Assembly (NCBI GenBank): GCA_014529385.2
Contig: CM043952.1
Span: 65,620,370 to 65,684,369 of the forward strand
From: Adiantum capillus-veneris
Lineage: Eukaryota > Streptophyta > Polypodiopsida > Polypodiales > Pteridaceae
Direction of reading: 5' to 3'
DNA: 64,000 bases
Under the pieces are notes generated by a model, which had not been told where the DNA came from, made no database searches, and was given only the letters and a program-made list of their open reading frames with translations. The position numbers and the translations under genes are program-made. Of the stretch, positions 63,691 to 64,000 are shown one piece after another. The stretch's first letter is position 1; every line of letters starts with the position of its first letter.

Positions 63691-64000
63691 AAATCACAAC
63701 ATCATAAGCACTACCACTGTAATATCCTCATTGTTTATCTAGAATGCTCTACTTTAAAGACATTAGTATAAAAAATTTGACACTCTTGGAGAATTTATTC
63801 TTGTGAAGCATATGTTTAGAGTTATTGCATGTACAACCAAGAGATGAATTTACTAATTTTGGTATCTTTTTCTATACAATATATAATGCAGCTTAAAAAT
63901 TTTAAGGAAGGAGAGGGCCTCCACGTGTCACTCATTGGTTCACTTTATTTTATTTTTACAAAACATCTGATCTAAAGTGCAAAAGTGAAGGGGTAAAACT
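63691..64000. other. No recognised feature
   Basis: AT-rich sequence with no similarity to integrase; the element above is cut here or has lost its 3' half. Confidence 0.5.

Overview
The window looks like a piece of a large, repeat-rich land-plant nuclear genome. Evidence: dense remains of Ty3/gypsy LTR retrotransposons (chromodomain and non-chromodomain types), a non-LTR (LINE) element, solo LTRs with target-site duplications, long (CT)n, (CA)n, (TA)n and poly-G tracts, and a decayed Hsp70/HSPA12-like gene fragment. I see no bacterial-type operons, CRISPR, rRNA or tRNA genes. The exact lineage cannot be fixed from the sequence; a fern, other seed-free plant or gymnosperm-like genome is my guess. 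I can support no intact cellular gene.

Layout. 1-14,044: a large minus-strand Ty3/gypsy element. Read on the minus strand it has a 5' LTR (14,044-13,076), a tRNA-Asp-type primer-binding site, a 1.4 kb leader with palindromes, two small ORFs, gag, protease, RT-RNase H, integrase, then two extra ORFs: a second retropepsin-like protein and a protein built on W-x-P-K repeats. A 3' LTR was not found. 15,024-16,207: an LTR of a second family (F2). 15,899-22,250 and 25,036-28,745: two diverged copies of one block holding an integrase-chromodomain fragment; the first copy is interrupted by a solo LTR and by a 2.2 kb insert. 22,504-23,528: a gag scrap and an unidentified pseudogene. 28,746-33,315: degenerate repeats, a 5'-truncated LINE with a 13-bp target duplication, an HSPA12-like fragment and an F2 LTR end.

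33,317-40,580: F2 non-autonomous elements. One plus-strand copy is followed by two nearly full LTRs separated by only 15 bp, plus a 245-bp tandem duplication. A minus-strand copy keeps an open 506-codon gag-like ORF. 41,970-46,573: an LTR scrap and a minus-strand chromovirus with 3' LTR, broken by many frameshifts. 46,500-52,000: GC-rich sequence, a plus-strand LINE-ORF1-like fragment (DUF4283-like plus zinc knuckle) and a gag-protease fragment. 52,000-54,090: AT-rich, mostly featureless. 54,092-58,620: an LTR with 44-bp tandem repeats, a gag fragment, and a minus-strand LINE that itself received a solo LTR. 59,500-63,690: a heavily mutated plus-strand gypsy element.

The most interesting object is the first element. 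It combines a duplicated integrase zinc-binding unit, a retropepsin-like domain on each side of pol, a short-repeat protein at the 3' end, perfect palindromes in its leader, and eight successive ORF changes all in the same frame direction. Everything is read by eye; no alignment or database search was run.
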